Shown in pieces: positions 25,045 through 37,044 of a stretch of 64,000 nt of DNA. The DNA lies in contig CM042151.1 in the NCBI GenBank assembly GCA_023376005.1, positions 72,968,105 to 73,032,104 of the forward strand, written 5' to 3'. Within the stretch, counting starts at the first letter, position 1, and every line of letters begins with the position of its first letter. The translations under genes were made by a program, and so were the position numbers. The notes beneath the pieces were generated by a model. That model saw nothing but the letters and a program-made list of their open reading frames with translations, was not told where the DNA came from and searched no databases. The DNA is from Doryteuthis pealeii (taxonomy: Eukaryota > Mollusca > Cephalopoda > Myopsida > Loliginidae).

Positions 25045-25690
25045 AAAAATATATTTAAAATTATGAACCAGATATGAAATACATCTACAAAATAACAGGA
25101 TTATTGTACCATTAAACAAACCAATCTGAACCAAATGAAATTAATGAAAATTATTTCTACCAATTTGAAGATATTAAGAACTTGAAACAGATGGATTCCA
25201 AAACTTCCAATTCTTCCTGGAAATTAGAAAATCAATTTTTATAAAAGAAATTCAGAGAAAATTATTAAAATTGTCAATCAGATATAAAATACATCCACAA
25301 AACTATCTATAAAAATACACCTGTAAAGAAAACTTGAGTACCAGTTTTCTTTGGCATTAAATAACCCACAGGGTTATTATACCATTAAACAAACCAAACC
25401 AAATGAAGTTTACGAAACTTATTTCTATCAATCTGAAGATACTAAGAACTTGAAACAGAAAATTTATCCAAATGAATTGTTTTGGTATTAAATAACCCAA
25501 AAAGGGTTGATAAGCCATAAAACAAACAAATCATAAAATTATTGAAGTGAAAAAGTCGAGACTATATTTTCTTAGTAATGTTAGCATTCATTTTGTACTA
25601 AAACGTTTGGAAAAGGCATGAATCTATTTCTCCCTGTATTCTGTCTTGTGTTATGACAATGATTAACTGAAGAGGGTGTTGCATGAGTAA
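25045..25690 (-). pseudogene. Inverted partial duplication of RWDD4 intron 1 and exon 2 start
   Basis: Reverse-complemented, this block follows the 3' end of RWDD4 intron 1 (about 10490-10988): the GACAAGACAGAATACAGGG motif, the GGGTTATTTAATACC tail of a family B repeat, the TTCTGTTTCAAGTTCTTA segment and the TTACAGGTGTATTTTTATAG segment, all in the same order. It continues through an acceptor-like TTTCCAG into 27 bases identical to exon 2 (25216-25190). It then switches to a second partial copy of the same intron segment. There is no coding potential beyond the exon scrap. The block lies between two copies of one fold-back element (23919-24322 and 25889-26289). Confidence 0.85.
25190..25216 (-). 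pseudogene. RWDD4 exon 2 fragment, 27 bases, inverted
   Basis: An exact copy of the first nine codons of RWDD4 exon 2 (EELEVLESI) with the preceding acceptor dinucleotide, on the minus strand. The following bases depart abruptly from exon 2 and enter another copy of intron 1 sequence, so the exon is truncated and cannot act as a normal exon. Confidence 0.88.
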
Positions 25691-25888
25691 GCAATAATGC
25701 AAATCACTCTCCCATGACTATATTATGTAACCAGACACTAGCAACAAAATATTTTAATCTCTATCATCAATCATGAGAGAAGCCAACAATACAATTTGTG
25801 CATCACCTGAAGAATTGACACACTAAATTTTAACCAAATAGGAAGTTATGATATGCCATAAAACAACAAACCTAACCATAGAATTATG

Positions 25889-26289
25889 GGTAATCTGAAC
25901 ATCAGCTACATAAATGAGAGTAACCTCACCTTGTTTGTTTCACTTTGAGGAAGCCTTATGTTTTGGTTGGCCATTTTAATTTCACCGTAAATCTACACTG
26001 AAAATATGAATTTGTTCGAATCAATACAGCTGCATGTTTTTACATGAAAATACCATAAAATATGTTCTTAATAATAATTAAGTTCATTTCAAATAATGTG
26101 CAAGCACAATTAAGAACACATTTTATGATATTTTCGTGTCAAAACATGTAGTTGTATTGATTTGAACAAATTCATATTTTCAGTGTAGATTTACGGTGAA
26201 ATGACAATGGCCAACTAAAACATAAGGCTTCCTCAAAGTGAAAGAAACAAGGATAGGTTATTTTTTATGTAGCTAATGTTCAGATTACC
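25889..26289. mobile_element. 401-bp palindromic fold-back element, copy 2
   Basis: Same family as 23919-24322 throughout its length, with 8-mer flanks GAATTATG and AAATTATG (one mismatch). Together the two copies bracket the inverted RWDD4 fragment. Confidence 0.88.
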
Positions 26290-26299
26290 AAATTATGTT

Positions 26300-27076
26300 G
26301 ATATAGGATGTATGGTAAGTATACCTATAGCCCCCCCCCCATTAGGGGGTGGGGTAGTGACCAAAACAAAACTAGATTGAGTAAACCAACACTGATTTTC
26401 ACATCAACAATAAACATATCAGTGGGTGGTAACCCCTGTTAATGGGTGATATGGTAGTGCAGGTAGGAATTTAGAAAAAAAAAAGAAAAGTTATTTACCT
26501 GATCTGTTCACTACAGGTAGGATATGTCAGTATATCATGAATTCAAGGGTGAAAATTCTTACCTGCTCACCAGTGATACATTTTGTTGCTATGGATGGCC
26601 AATGATGTAAAAATTTAAATAGCTTTAAATTTAAAAGCCTTCTCAACAGCTATAGGTTTCAGCACCCTAACTGACAATAGAACACTTGGTGCTGTTGAAA
26701 GCTTTAATAATAAACTAGGGACAATAAGATATTAAATTGAGATGTGCTTTTGAGTAACTTGGTTTCAATATTTCAACCTCTTCCTTTACAACTGAGAAAT
26801 GAGTTTGATTCTCACTGAGTACCCCATACTGCAGTTGTATATCGTGAATTGAAGGGTGAAAATTTTTACCCACTTACCAGCAATGTATTTTGTTGCTATG
26901 GATGGCCAACAATGTAAAAATACATTACAGTTAACAATATGTTATGGTAGTTTCCCTTAGGCAACATTGTAATAAAATTAATTTGTGATGTACACAAGTC
27001 AAATCAGTTTTGGGTTTAGTTAGCAATTAAATAAAGTAGAAAAAAATATTCTCATTTCTAATTATTTGGTTTTAGT
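26300..27076. other. Unassigned with internal duplication
   Basis: GAAGGGTGAAAATTCTTACC / ATTTTGTTGCTATGGATGGC (26550-26605) recurs at 26850-26920 and inverted at 27535-27600, so an unnamed dispersed repeat is present. No gene. Confidence 0.5.
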
Positions 27077-27090
27077 ATTCATGGTTGTAA

Positions 27091-27343
27091 GGGCCGGGTT
27101 ATCTCAGTCAGTAGGGTGTTCGGCTATAAACCACAAGGTTCTTAGTTCGATACTGGCCCTTGCCAACTCAGCGTATAAGTAGCACAAGGATCTGTGTGGT
27201 AAAATAGGAGCTGATTGCAGGTGTGGCGCTCCACCTCAGACGCAAAAACAATCTCCTTGGTCTAGTGCTAGTGAAAAGGGGATAGACTCCCTCACTGATT
27301 GGCTGATACCGACTTTAGGCCACTCTGATTACTTTGCTTACTT
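27091..27343 (+). mobile_element. SINE-A, full length
   Basis: tRNA-like head with A box region TTATCTCAGTCAGTAGG and B box AGTTCGATACT, then a body with GCGCTCCACCTCAGACGC and CAATCTCCTTGGTCTAG and an ACTTACTT-type tail. Flanked by an imperfect target duplication (ATTCATGGTTGTAA / ATTCACAGTTGTAA). Confidence 0.9.
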
Positions 27344-27797
27344 ATTCACAGTTGTAACGTATATCTTTTTTTGAGTTTGACTTGATTTTTCTTATTTGCC
27401 AAATGGTTTTGTTTGATTAAACTTTTCTTATATATATATATATATATATATATTTCTTAAATCTAAAGTATTTTGTATCGCATTTGAGATCAGTTAATTA
27501 TTATTAAGCTATTTTAATTTTTACATTTTTGGCCATCCATAGCAACAAAATGTATTGTTGGTGCACTCCTATGAATTTTAGCCCTTGAATTCACAATAAA
27601 CCGATCTGTCACAAGTATGGGGCATCCAGTGAGGATCGAACTCTTTTCACTAGTAACGGATCAGCGAGACTAGCTTGGTAAACATTATACAAGAAGAATC
27701 CTTTTCATATGTTCTTAAGAAACAGGGGAAACAACTCTAACAAGTAAAAAATAATGCCCTAGAGTTACTTCCCTTGGATATTTTTTTTGTCATATCA

Positions 27798-28014
27798 GCC
27801 GGGCAGCAAGGGAGTCTATTCACTTATCACAAGCGCTAGACCAGGGAGATGGTTTTTGCATCTGAGGTGGTGTGTCACACCTACCGTCAGTTCTCCACTT
27901 TACCGCACAGATCAGATTACCCAATTTGTGCTACTCGTGCACTGATTTATCGCGCACTGGTATCGAATCAGGAACCTTGGCAGATGTTCTACAAACTGAT
28001 CTAAATCGACCCCT
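27798..28014 (-). mobile_element. SINE-A variant
   Basis: AGCGCTAGACCAGGGAGATGG and CCGCACAGATCAGATTACCC (each cut to 20 or fewer in use) mark the body; the head reads GGTATCGAATCAGGAACCTTGG in reverse. It carries the extra GGTAATCTGA insert also seen at 44268-44517, so these two form a subfamily. Confidence 0.8.
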
Positions 28015-28019
28015 TTTTT

Positions 28020-28058
<39 letters not shown>

Positions 28059-28063
<5 letters not shown>

Positions 28064-28156
28064 GTCCCAAAATGATGTATACACTCTTTAAATATTGGGG
28101 CAATGGCATTAACTATTAATATTTAAAGAGTGAATACATCATTTTGGGACACCCTG
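28059..28156. mobile_element. 98-bp Tc1/mariner-like MITE
   Basis: Inverted ends GGGTGTCCCAAAATGATGTA and its inverse, with arms of about 37 bases running through CACTCTTTAAATATT. The loop is only about 20 bases. It sits inside a TA microsatellite, consistent with TA target preference. Confidence 0.85.
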
Positions 28157-28844
28157 TATATATATATATGATTAAAAATTACTTGAAAACTTGTGCTCTG
28201 AAATTTTAATGAGTTTATTAAAAAAAATATTTAGATAGTTTGGTCATGTGAGTTACTAATGTAAATTTACTAGGAAAAATATTTGAAGAGGAGAAGGGGG
28301 GAAGGAGGAGTAGAAGGTGATGCTTATAAGGACAAATACTTTAAAGTTTTTGAGTTGAATGAAAGAAGAAAAAAAATACCACTTACCTAGTTGCCAACAG
28401 GGAAGCTGTGTAGGTTGGTTGGATTTTATGGCATATCAACCCTTGTTGGGTTATTTTATGTTGAAGACATTTTGATTTAATAATATAATAGTAAATTGAA
28501 CATATTGAACTATTTTACAATAGCTCATAAGTAAACATATCAAACATTTTTTCAGACGATTTTCACGTACAAAATTTATCCAAATTTTTAATGTTGCAGA
28601 GGTGCAGTCTAAGGCCCCAACCAACAAAAAACAATGCCAAATAAAGAGAAACTGTTGTAGGAAGATTGTGTAGCAACAATCTTCCACATGGGAAAAAAAT
28701 CCGCCTGCTTAGAAAATCAGCATTTAAATTTGTAGCTCTGATGAAAAATGTGCAAATATCAAAATCAGCTTCTTGGAATCCACCCAAATGTCTTTTTCTT
28801 TTAAACTCAATCTAGCATGTCAACACCAGTGACTACTTATACCA

Positions 28845-29112
28845 GTTATTTACCATGTACCCCATGTGTACGGGTTAGGCACAAGGCCCTATTAATGTGG
28901 GACCACCCACAAACCGAAGCTCATGGGAGGCGGGTGCAAAACATGCGTTGATCCCATCAGCATTCCCCCTCAATAAACCCAACCCTGCCCCTTTAAATCG
29001 AGGGGGTAGGTGTTGCCTGGGGGGATGGCCCCCTGGAATCAACAATGTTAATTTACTCTCTATGTCCAGCGTTTGAAGCTCACTGGACTCCCGGCTTGAC
29101 TGGAAACCAGAA
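28845..29112 (+). mobile_element. SINE-C, clean copy
   Basis: Starts GTTATTTACCATGTACCCC and shares GCACAAGGCCCTATTAATGT. Perfect 15-bp duplication TGACTACTTATACCA (28830-28844, 29113-29127). A GGGGGGATGGCCCCCTGG segment could form a small hairpin. Confidence 0.9.
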
Positions 29113-29129
29113 TGACTACTTATACCAAT

Positions 29130-29689
29130 TGTATCAAAAAATTCAAGACTTTAAGAAAAGACAATAATAATAATAATAATAATAAGACAATTATTTCTGG
29201 AGGTGCAGTCACAGTGTATTCTAAAGCTCCAACCAACAGCAATCTTGTATAAACAGAGATAAAACAAGGAATTGTATAAAAAATGGCTACATTGATAAAG
29301 TGTCAAGCAAATACATTGAAGAATTGAAGAAAAGCAAAGAAAGGAGGAATTATAAACATCTCAATATTTCTTTGGACATTTTGAAATCACCAACTTTATA
29401 AGAAGTTTCAATGTCACTAAATATTTCTCCTTGGGGGTCAATTGTTAGATAATTCATAGGTAGCCTGTGAATTATGTAAGTAGTGTAGTATAAATTTTAA
29501 AATTGAGTACGTTAAAAATTAAAATTGGAGAGTTAAGTTGAAAGTTACTGACGATGATTGACAATTGGTAATCCTGCTTGACCCCTCCCCCGAAAAAATA
29601 TGCCAATAGAAGCGTGTGACAGTTTTTAGTTAGTTGTGGCCAAAAAGTCAGTGTGATTGGATGCAGAGGTCCGCTCGCTCCAAAATTCA
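29130..29689. other. Nothing assigned
   Basis: AT-rich with an (AAT)n run at 29166-29186. The minus frame 29472-29690 has no domain. Confidence 0.45.
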
Positions 29690-29990
29690 ACTTCTCACCA
29701 CGTGGTTTTGGGCTGGGGTTGTTTTAATAAAAGCTATAAAGAAAACAACAAAGTCTTGTTAATTAATCAACGAGAGAAGAGAAGACACTCAGCCTGAATA
29801 GAGAAGAAATCAATCCCCAGAAGAAAACCCAACAGCAGAGCCTACCGGAGTAAGAAACAGCCAAAAGAAAATGGCCACTGATGAAGTATGTAAGCAGAAA
29901 AGAAGCAAGAAAAATCTATAATCTCCCCATCATCGTAACCTACTCTCTCTCTCGCTAATTATATACCCAAGTAAAGGTCAATGTTGTGAG
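29690..29990 (+). repeat. Leader-like module (family F), copy 1
   Basis: AATAAAAGCTATAAAGAAAA, a purine-rich stretch, then AAAATGGCCACTGATGAAG with GTATGT and a CTCTCTCTCT run. The layout is shared with 37860-38100 and partly 41300-41520. It could be read as a first exon (MATDE), but its repetition argues for a retroelement leader. Confidence 0.4.
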
Positions 29991-30055
29991 CTAAAATTTG
30001 AGATATGAGCGAGCTTCAAATACGCTTATGTTAATAAGTTCAATAAAAACATATA

Positions 30056-30323
30056 TATATTTACCAACCCCTCCACATGAGCAGGATGCGACACAAGGTC
30101 AATTTCTTAAGCAGAGTTTAACAGGTTTGAATTCAGAGTTTTCCTTCTCCTAGACTGGTTACCTAGCCATGGTTAAAGAGTCCAGTCTGCCCTGGAGGGA
30201 GAATTGGATTCATACCTTTCCCAAGGGTATTAGCGCCATGTGAAATTCTAACAGCTTCGTCCAGGAATTGAACTCGCATTGACGAGTCCATTTCTTACGA
30301 CTCTAACCATTAGACCACGCACC
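30056..30323 (-). mobile_element. SINE-D, tRNA-derived, full length
   Basis: Reverse-complemented, it starts GGTGCGTGGTCTAATGGTTA (A box) and has GCGAGTTCAATTCCTGG (B box) at tRNA spacing, then a body with TACCCTTGGGAAAGGTATG. ACATATA flanks both ends. Unlike SINE-A the head resembles a different tRNA class. Confidence 0.85.
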
Positions 30324-30329
30324 ACATAT

Positions 30330-31058
30330 AAGTTTCCAAATTTATCACGCCAAAGAAAAATATTATATATAAAAAACAACAACATTAAAACATATTACAG
30401 CTCATGATTCATTACATTTTATTATGTTTTTTATACAAAACAGAGCAATTTTTCTTATCTAAAAAAAATGGGTAAAAATGCAGAATAGCGCCCAAGAGAT
30501 CATGGCTCTCTCCAACTTATTTTATTAGTAGATTGTTCTTTGTGAGAAAGATGGTGTAGTTTTCTCATTGCTTTCTCTATATTTTAGATTCAGATTTCTT
30601 CTCCTAGATTGGTTGGCCATTACTATTGTTATATACTCTGGAGTAACATTGTTATATACTTGCTGGAGTAGCTTGGCTGGTACCTTATTTCTATTTCTTG
30701 CAGAACTGGTATATCCTTCTAACTAGTCTGGTCCATTCTCAAGATGCTGAGCAGAGACAACACGAGGCTTATATTTTAAGTGACTGGAGTGAAGCAGAGA
30801 TGATCTTTACATCATAGCATCTTCCGCTTAACTGTTTGACTGACTGACTAAGCTTTGCCTTCATTCCCATATTTCCCAGTGGCAGGAAGTTGGGATCAAC
30901 TCAATGTCATAGCGTATCAATCATCTAACTCTGTAGATTTTGAATTTCAATGATTTTTGAATTCAAAATCTATCTACACTAACCATTCAAAAAACAATGT
31001 TTTATCAAAATATAAAACCATCACTTGAGTCCAATCACCTCTCAGAATTATCTGTATG
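30330..31058. other. Nothing assigned
   Basis: A short inverted repeat TAGATTTTGAATTTCAATGA / TTTTTGAATTCAAAATCTA at 30934-30972 (each part within 20 bases) is the only structure seen. Confidence 0.45.
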
Positions 31059-31252
31059 TATTTACCAACCCCTCTGCATGAGCAGGTTGCAACACATGGT
31101 CAATTTCTTAAGTGAAGTTTAACAGGTTTGATTTCAGTGGTTTCCTTCTCTTAGACTGGTTGCCTAACCAAGGTTAAGAGTCCAGTCTGCCCTACTAGTT
31201 ACCCATAGCTGGAAGGAGAGTAATTGGATGCATACCTTTCCCTAAGGGTATT
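31059..31252 (-). mobile_element. SINE-D 3' part fused to a family B fragment
   Basis: Matches the 3' body of the SINE at 30056-30323 (GAGCAGGTTGCAACACATGG, GACTGGTTGCCTAACCA). It switches at about 31252 directly into plus-oriented family B sequence (CCTGGGTATGACGTTAAAC) instead of its tRNA head. Confidence 0.75.
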
Positions 31253-31520
31253 CTGTCCTGGGTATGACGTTAAACTATCTAATGGTGAAGTTCCAATTTT
31301 GAAGCTCTGGGGAGTGTGGAGTACCCCTTCATCGCCATTACTCCCAGGTCCACTCTTATCCGGAGTTGAAGTACCTGTTAGTATCCCATGTATAGGCTAA
31401 ATATAAAAAAAAATTGAGTTTAAAAAAAAATTTTGAATACCCATCATGAATGAATAAAATAAAAGGTCTTTGGCCTAAAATAACCCAACAAGGGATGACA
31501 TGATTTAGAATTCAACCAAC
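31253..31520 (+). repeat. Family B repeat, 3' part
   Basis: CCTGGGTATGACGTTAAAC to the CAACCAACCAAC tail, joined at its left to a SINE-D fragment. Confidence 0.75.
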
Positions 31521-32888
31521 CAACAATTTAAAAAAAAATCTTTCCAAATATATTTACTTAAATTAATTTTAGTGAAGTAATTAATAGTTAGTAGTATTTT
31601 GTTCATTGTTTAAACAATGCATATTAATCAATAAGTTTAATTTTATTCAGTATTAGATTATTAAAATAACTTTTTCATTTTGATTTATATAAATTTTGTT
31701 TTGTTCTTTAAAAATTAAATAAAGTTATTCAATTAATATAATGCTTACTTTAATAAAAAGGAAATTTATTAAATCCCTAAGAAAATATATTAAGAGCCTA
31801 ACAGCATATATTACATTGGTTGATTGTAAAAACATTTTTTAAATACATTTTATTTATCAAAAAGAATTTTTCAAGAATTTATTTTTCTACAAAATTGAAC
31901 TGAATAAAATTTAGTTTTTTGACATTGAATTTCTAACTCCCACCCACCTCAGGCAATATTTTTTAAAATTCATTTTTACATTGCCCAGAGGGCGTTTTTT
32001 ATTTTGCAAAATAGAGTCAATGTGTAGTTCTTCAACAGTATGACTAGCTACTTGACTAGTAATGACTTGATCACAAATACTACTATGTAACTCAACTATG
32101 AACAACCTTGTGTATTTGTATCTTTATATGTGTTCTGTTGGACAAGTCCAAATATCTTGTAGGGGGGAAATATCTTCATTTACATCAATGTTATTTCATG
32201 AGAAAAATATTTCAATTTCTAAAAATAATTCCTTTAAACAACATTGTTATATCAATTTTTTTACAATAAATGGTTTGACTATTTTATTTTATATTGTAAG
32301 GGTTAAAAAAAACAAACAATTAGATTCCATAATAGTATTAGTAGTATTAGTAGTTGTAAGTGAAACATGCAAGAATTATGGTAAATAGTGAGTGAGGGAG
32401 AAGAGGAGTTACTACTACACCTTTTTCTCCCTCTCATTCAAATGTCTTCTCTTTCTCCTCCATTGTAAAGATATCTACATTATTGGTTCTGTTAGGAGAG
32501 AGTTATCTCCCCCTGATAAACGTTTGACTCTTCACTGAAAACAGTGTAGTATCAGACAACAACATGGCTGCTTAATGAACACATCACTTGTTGGCAGTTA
32601 ATTGTTTATCCAAACTCATCCTGTAGTATTCCTGGTCAGTGAGAAAATAAAAACAAATATTATTGTATTTTAAAAGCATATTAAACTGTTTTGTTATTCC
32701 CTGGGATATAACAGGTTCCATTATTGATTTTTTATTGAAATCTGGTCCCTGAATATTAACTAAACATGCTTGTAAAGATTCATCATGATTGGATCACTGG
32801 TGTAGGCACCAACTGGTTATACACAGACAAACAGAAATTGCCATTTATGTTGTAGTTTGAAACAAAAAAATAATGAAAATTAAAACAA
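31521..32888. other. AT-rich, nothing assigned
   Basis: Contains a family D-like 3' motif (GCCCAGAGGGCG near 31985) and otherwise plain AT-rich sequence. The frame 32098-32388 shows no domain. Confidence 0.45.
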
Positions 32889-33485
32889 CTAGCAAGAATA
32901 TGCGCCCTCTGGGCATAAGTATTTAATTTCTCATGTACTTAAGTCGACGGGGCGGCCTAAAGTTGGTATCAGCCAGTCAGCGAGGGAGTCTATCCCCTTT
33001 TCAATAGCGCTAGACCAAGGAGATTGTTTTAGCATATGAGGTGGAGCGCCACACCTACCATCAGCTCCTTACTTTACCACACAGATCCCTGTGCTACTCA
33101 TAACGCTGAGTTGGCGAGGACCGGTATCAAACTAGGAACCTTGTGGCTTCTAGCCGAACGCTCTACCGACTGAGCTAACCCAGTCCTTATGTACTAAACT
33201 ACATTAAATCACAAAGACTAATGAAATTAAATAAGAACGCATATAAAAAGATTACACTAATTTTAATTGGTTTCTATATAAAATCATTCATAAGATTGAT
33301 TTTGATACATGAGAGAATAAAAAAAATATTATTAGATATCAATAACACCAAATAATTCTTTATCAAACCCAGTTTTGTTAAAACTAGCGAGCAAATTAAT
33401 GACACCATGGCCTGTTTTGAGGCAAATCTAACTCAGATTTTCATAGAGACATTGTTAATAAACAAGATATATTCTATGTATTAAT
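32889..33485 (-). mobile_element. Helitron H2-related copy, minus, split by SINE-A
   Basis: CTAG at 32889, then ATGCGCCCTCTGGGCAT, the inverted 3' hairpin. The interior (TTTTGAGGCAAATCTAACTC) follows after a SINE-A insertion at 32940-33188. The 5' TC end is not found; the sequence joins family D at about 33486. Confidence 0.7.
32940..33188 (-). mobile_element. SINE-A, full length, inside a Helitron
   Basis: Complete reverse-oriented copy from the AAGT tail to AACCCAGTCC, flanked by ATGTACT on both sides (32933-32939, 33189-33195). It interrupts the H2 Helitron copy, so it is the younger insertion. Confidence 0.88.
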
Positions 33486-34122
33486 CATATATATTTATAT
33501 TTAAAGTTATCTAACATATAGAGTTTTACGAGAAAATTATTTACAAACAAGAAATAGTCACATGATGTTCTTCTACATCAAATTTGAAGATGTTTGTGTA
33601 TTTAACTGTATCCAGTTTAGGTTTGTGCATGTCTCTGCTTTTCATTATGAGTTTAAATTTAATGACACTTTCATCAATCATGCTTACCCCCTCTGCTTCT
33701 TTTTTCAGATTCAATGACACATGGTTTAAAAAAATGTAGTTAAATTTGATATTTTGCAATAAAATTATTAATTAATATTAATAAGATTATAATATGTTAA
33801 CAATATTAATCAATAATTTATATTTCATTATACGGTAAAAAATATTCTGCTTTGATTATCATCTGTCATAAAACAAGAAAATTTTTTTTTTTTCATTTGA
33901 TGTCCCCCCCCCCTGAAAAACCTTAAATATTTGAATTAATTTGAATTTAACTATTAAAAACTTCATTAGAAAGAAAATATATTTATTTGAATTTTGACAC
34001 AAAACTATTTTTTATGTCTTACTAAAAAAAAAAATAAGATTTCAAAGATCTGTTTATGTCTGTACAACAGAGCACAACAAAAATTAAATTTTACACCGCC
34101 AAGAGGGTGGTCTCATTTGCTA
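33486..34122 (+). mobile_element. Helitron-like element, family D
   Basis: Shares a long block (AGTTATCTAACATATAGAG, ATGTTCTTCTACATCAAATT, AGATTTCAAAGATCTG) with 6535-6770. It ends with an ACCGCCAAGAGGGTGGT hairpin, then CTCATTTGCTAG and T, a plausible Helitron 3' end. The 5' end is uncertain. Confidence 0.5.
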
Positions 34123-35069
34123 GTTCCAATAATAATGAAACTGAAATTAAAATAGTGGTAATGAATTTTAAGCTAAATAAAAACAAATGTTAAATTTAGT
34201 TTAAAAAATTGGTTATTATTTGAAAAAATTGAATAATTAAGATAAATATAAAACTTTTTTTTAGTACTTTCAAGTTAATTTTACCGTACATCCAAGTAGT
34301 AGAATAATGTTGTTATTGTAATAAATATGTCATTTATCTTTTTATGTTCAGGTTGGAAGGCTAAATACCCATGGAATTTCCACCTAGAATAAAATAGATT
34401 GTAAAAAAAAAAAGAATATTTAGAATTTTACATTTGAATAAATTTTGTGTGAAACATTTACTTAAATTGGTGGAGCTATTCCACATATGAGGCTCATAAG
34501 GCAATAAATAAGGGGACTCTATCTATGAGGCTCATTCAATAAATAAGGGGACTATCTATCTATGAGGCTCATAAGGAAATAAATAAGGGGACTCTATCTA
34601 TCTATGAGGCTCATTCAATAAATAGGGGGACTCTATCTAGCTATCTATGAGGCTCATTCAATAAATAGGGGAATCTTTTTTAAAAATCAAAATAATTTTT
34701 TTTTCAGAATTTTTTTCCATAAATGTAAACTTTGCATTGATTGGAATTGTTTTTTAAAATAATTTCACAAATATATTTGTTTTGAGGCTATTCAAAATGG
34801 CAGAAAATCAAACAAAGTGCTCCAGGCTTGGACAGAGATTTGTCATCAAATTTCTAGTGGTTGAAAATTGCAAACCATATGAAATTTACAGAAGAATGTG
34901 TGATGTGTAAAGAGAAGCAGGTTTTAGTAAAAAAAAAAAAAAAAAAAAAAAGGAAAGAAAAAAGTGGGGTTGGTTGAAGGAACAAGTCTACTCTATAAAA
35001 AGAACAACTTTGGAAGAATTTGAAGGAAGAATATGAGAATTTATTTCTGCCATTCCACAAGTTTGGTTT
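34123..35069. other. Nothing assigned apart from the 34.5-kb minisatellite
   Basis: Contains an A run of 24 at 34928-34951, preceded by ATGTGTGATGTGTAAAGAGA; a processed-copy origin is possible but no gene is recognised. Confidence 0.45.
34490..34677. repeat. Minisatellite of about 40-45 bp
   Basis: Five copies of CTATGAGGCTCATTCAATAA / AGGGGACTCTATCTAT, alternating between TCATTCAATAAATA and TCATAAGGAAATAAATA versions. Confidence 0.85.
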
Positions 35070-35670
35070 GGTTTGTTTTGTTTTCTTTTATGGCATATCA
35101 ACCTCAGTGGGTCATTTAATGCTGACAAAGTTTTGAAATGTATTCATTCTTAAATGGATAGTCAATTTTTTTATAAAAACATTTTTCTATTTAATCCATA
35201 GATGGGACCCTAACAGGTACTACCACTCCAGGTCAGAGTTGACAAGGAGCAATGGTGATGAAGGGGTGCTCCACATTCCTTAAACCTGCAAAACTGGAAC
35301 CTCACCATCAGATAGAGTTTAATGTCATACCCAGGACATGTAGACCCTCACCCACTGCCTTCTAGCATCCATATGATAAAAAGGTTTGAGGCTTGCCATA
35401 AGGGAAATAGGATTGGGGCAATAATATAGGTGCTAGGGCTTGACGTGACAAGTCGATTGATCGGAAGGGGCCTATCCGACCGCCTGTGTAGCCTAAGTAA
35501 GGGTTTAAGTGGAGTGTTGCATGTCATGGACTGCTTATCCACCAGGATTACATCCTTAAGCATCACAAGTCGCCACCCACGCCCAACAGGTTGCCCCATT
35601 GGGGGAATCTTACCCCTCTGCAGAGGTGCAGTCGGTGAATTCTAATGCCCCAGCCGACAGGGTGGCCATT
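35070..35670 (-). repeat. Family B repeat, near full length
   Basis: Reverse copy from TTATGGCATATCAACC through ACAGGTACTACCACTCC and GGGCTTGACGTGACAAG to CCAGCCGACAGGGTGG. Confidence 0.85.
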
Positions 35671-36197
35671 CCACAAGAGTTCCTGGGAAGATAAGTGGAT
35701 GTGATGTTATGTGTGTTCCTTTCATATTTATTTTTTGTCAAACTAATGATTCAAAAATAAATTATAAGGTTTTTTAAATAGGGAATGGAGTTACTTTACA
35801 ATCACGCTGTATTCTTCTTTATTTTTCTGTTTCCAATTATCTGGCACACCCTGTAGATTGGTGGGCAATGCATTAAACTCAGTTGTTGTTTAGTTTTTGA
35901 AAAACGTCTTTCAACTGGTCATCTATTGTTGAATTAAACAATTAAAAAAATCATCAATTCTTTTTGTTTTATGTCATACCAATCTTTTTCAAGTCATTTT
36001 AATAAACAAAGAACACGTTGTTTACAGTATTGAAGAAGTGGGGTCGAATATGCAGGGCATGATTTATCTATTTGAGGGTCCTAGATCAAACTCATCAGTG
36101 GGCCCCATGACCCACCAGTTGAAGACAACTGTGGGTCTATACTTATTATACAAAGGTCCCATACTCCAGTCCCTATACTTATTGATTGTACAATATG

Positions 36198-36312
36198 GTT
36201 GGTTGGATTTTATGGTATGTCAACTCTTATTGGGTTATTTTATGCTGAAGATGTTTTGTTTGATTCATTCTTAATAGGTAGTCAATTTTTTAAAACTATT
36301 TTTTCTATTTTA
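36198..36312 (-). repeat. Family B repeat, tail fragment
   Basis: GGTTGGTTGGATTTTATGG with TTGGGTTATTTTATGCTGAA; ends in a T-rich run. A similar tail scrap lies at 28414-28475. Confidence 0.65.
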
Positions 36313-36429
36313 TGAAAATTTCCTTTAAAAATCAAATAAATAATGACTAAAGTATATGTCAAAAAAAAGGAAAACGCGAATTTAAACGTATATGAAAATT
36401 TTATTTAAAAATCACAATAAAAACTTGAT

Positions 36430-37040
36430 TAAAGATGACGTGTCTATTAAAGATATGTCCCATTTCTTAACCCGAAAGCCTTGGGACTGTAAGGCGCCAG
36501 ATTTTGTGCTACGTCATCGATCCCCACTGTTAACGAGAAAACAGTCAGTGGTCGGTTCGGCTTAAACCTGTAAGGACCTGAATGAGTTAACTCCCTCAGA
36601 CTGAATTGGTAAATAAGTTGCCACTCGCTTCCAGGAGCAAACCTTGAAATTCGACAAATTCAACTTGAAAGAATTATACTACAGAAATCATCTCAACTCA
36701 ATTAGGGTTTGCAACTCAAAGACAGCTTCCCTAAAAGCAACCTCTAAAATTCATCACCAACAAACATACGAAATTTCAACCTGCCTCTGCCGATAGGTTG
36801 GCGGGTCATTCTTCACTTCAAAGAACTTTGTTAACCGGACTCTGAGTTAAGTTCTCCGCAAATCACACCAAAATTTGCAAAAACTATCCTTAAATCTATC
36901 TTTCCCCTTTTTTTTGTTTATACATATTAAATTTGTTGTTAAATATACTTGTCTTGTCTTTTCATTCAGTGTCCGAACTTGAAAGTTGCGGTAATTCCCC
37001 CCACAAGTGAGAGTTAATCCTTTTACAGTTTTAATTCCCA
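36430..37040. other. Unassigned, less AT-rich stretch
   Basis: About 600 bases of more balanced composition (AACCCGAAAGCCTTGGGACT, TGCTACGTCATCGATCCCC, GCCACTCGCTTCCAGGAGC). It ends in TTGTTGTTAAATATACTTG and GTCTTTTCATTCAGTGTCC. It might be a solo LTR, but no terminal repeat, poly(A) motif or partner copy is present in the window. Confidence 0.3.
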
Positions 37041-37044
37041 TAAT

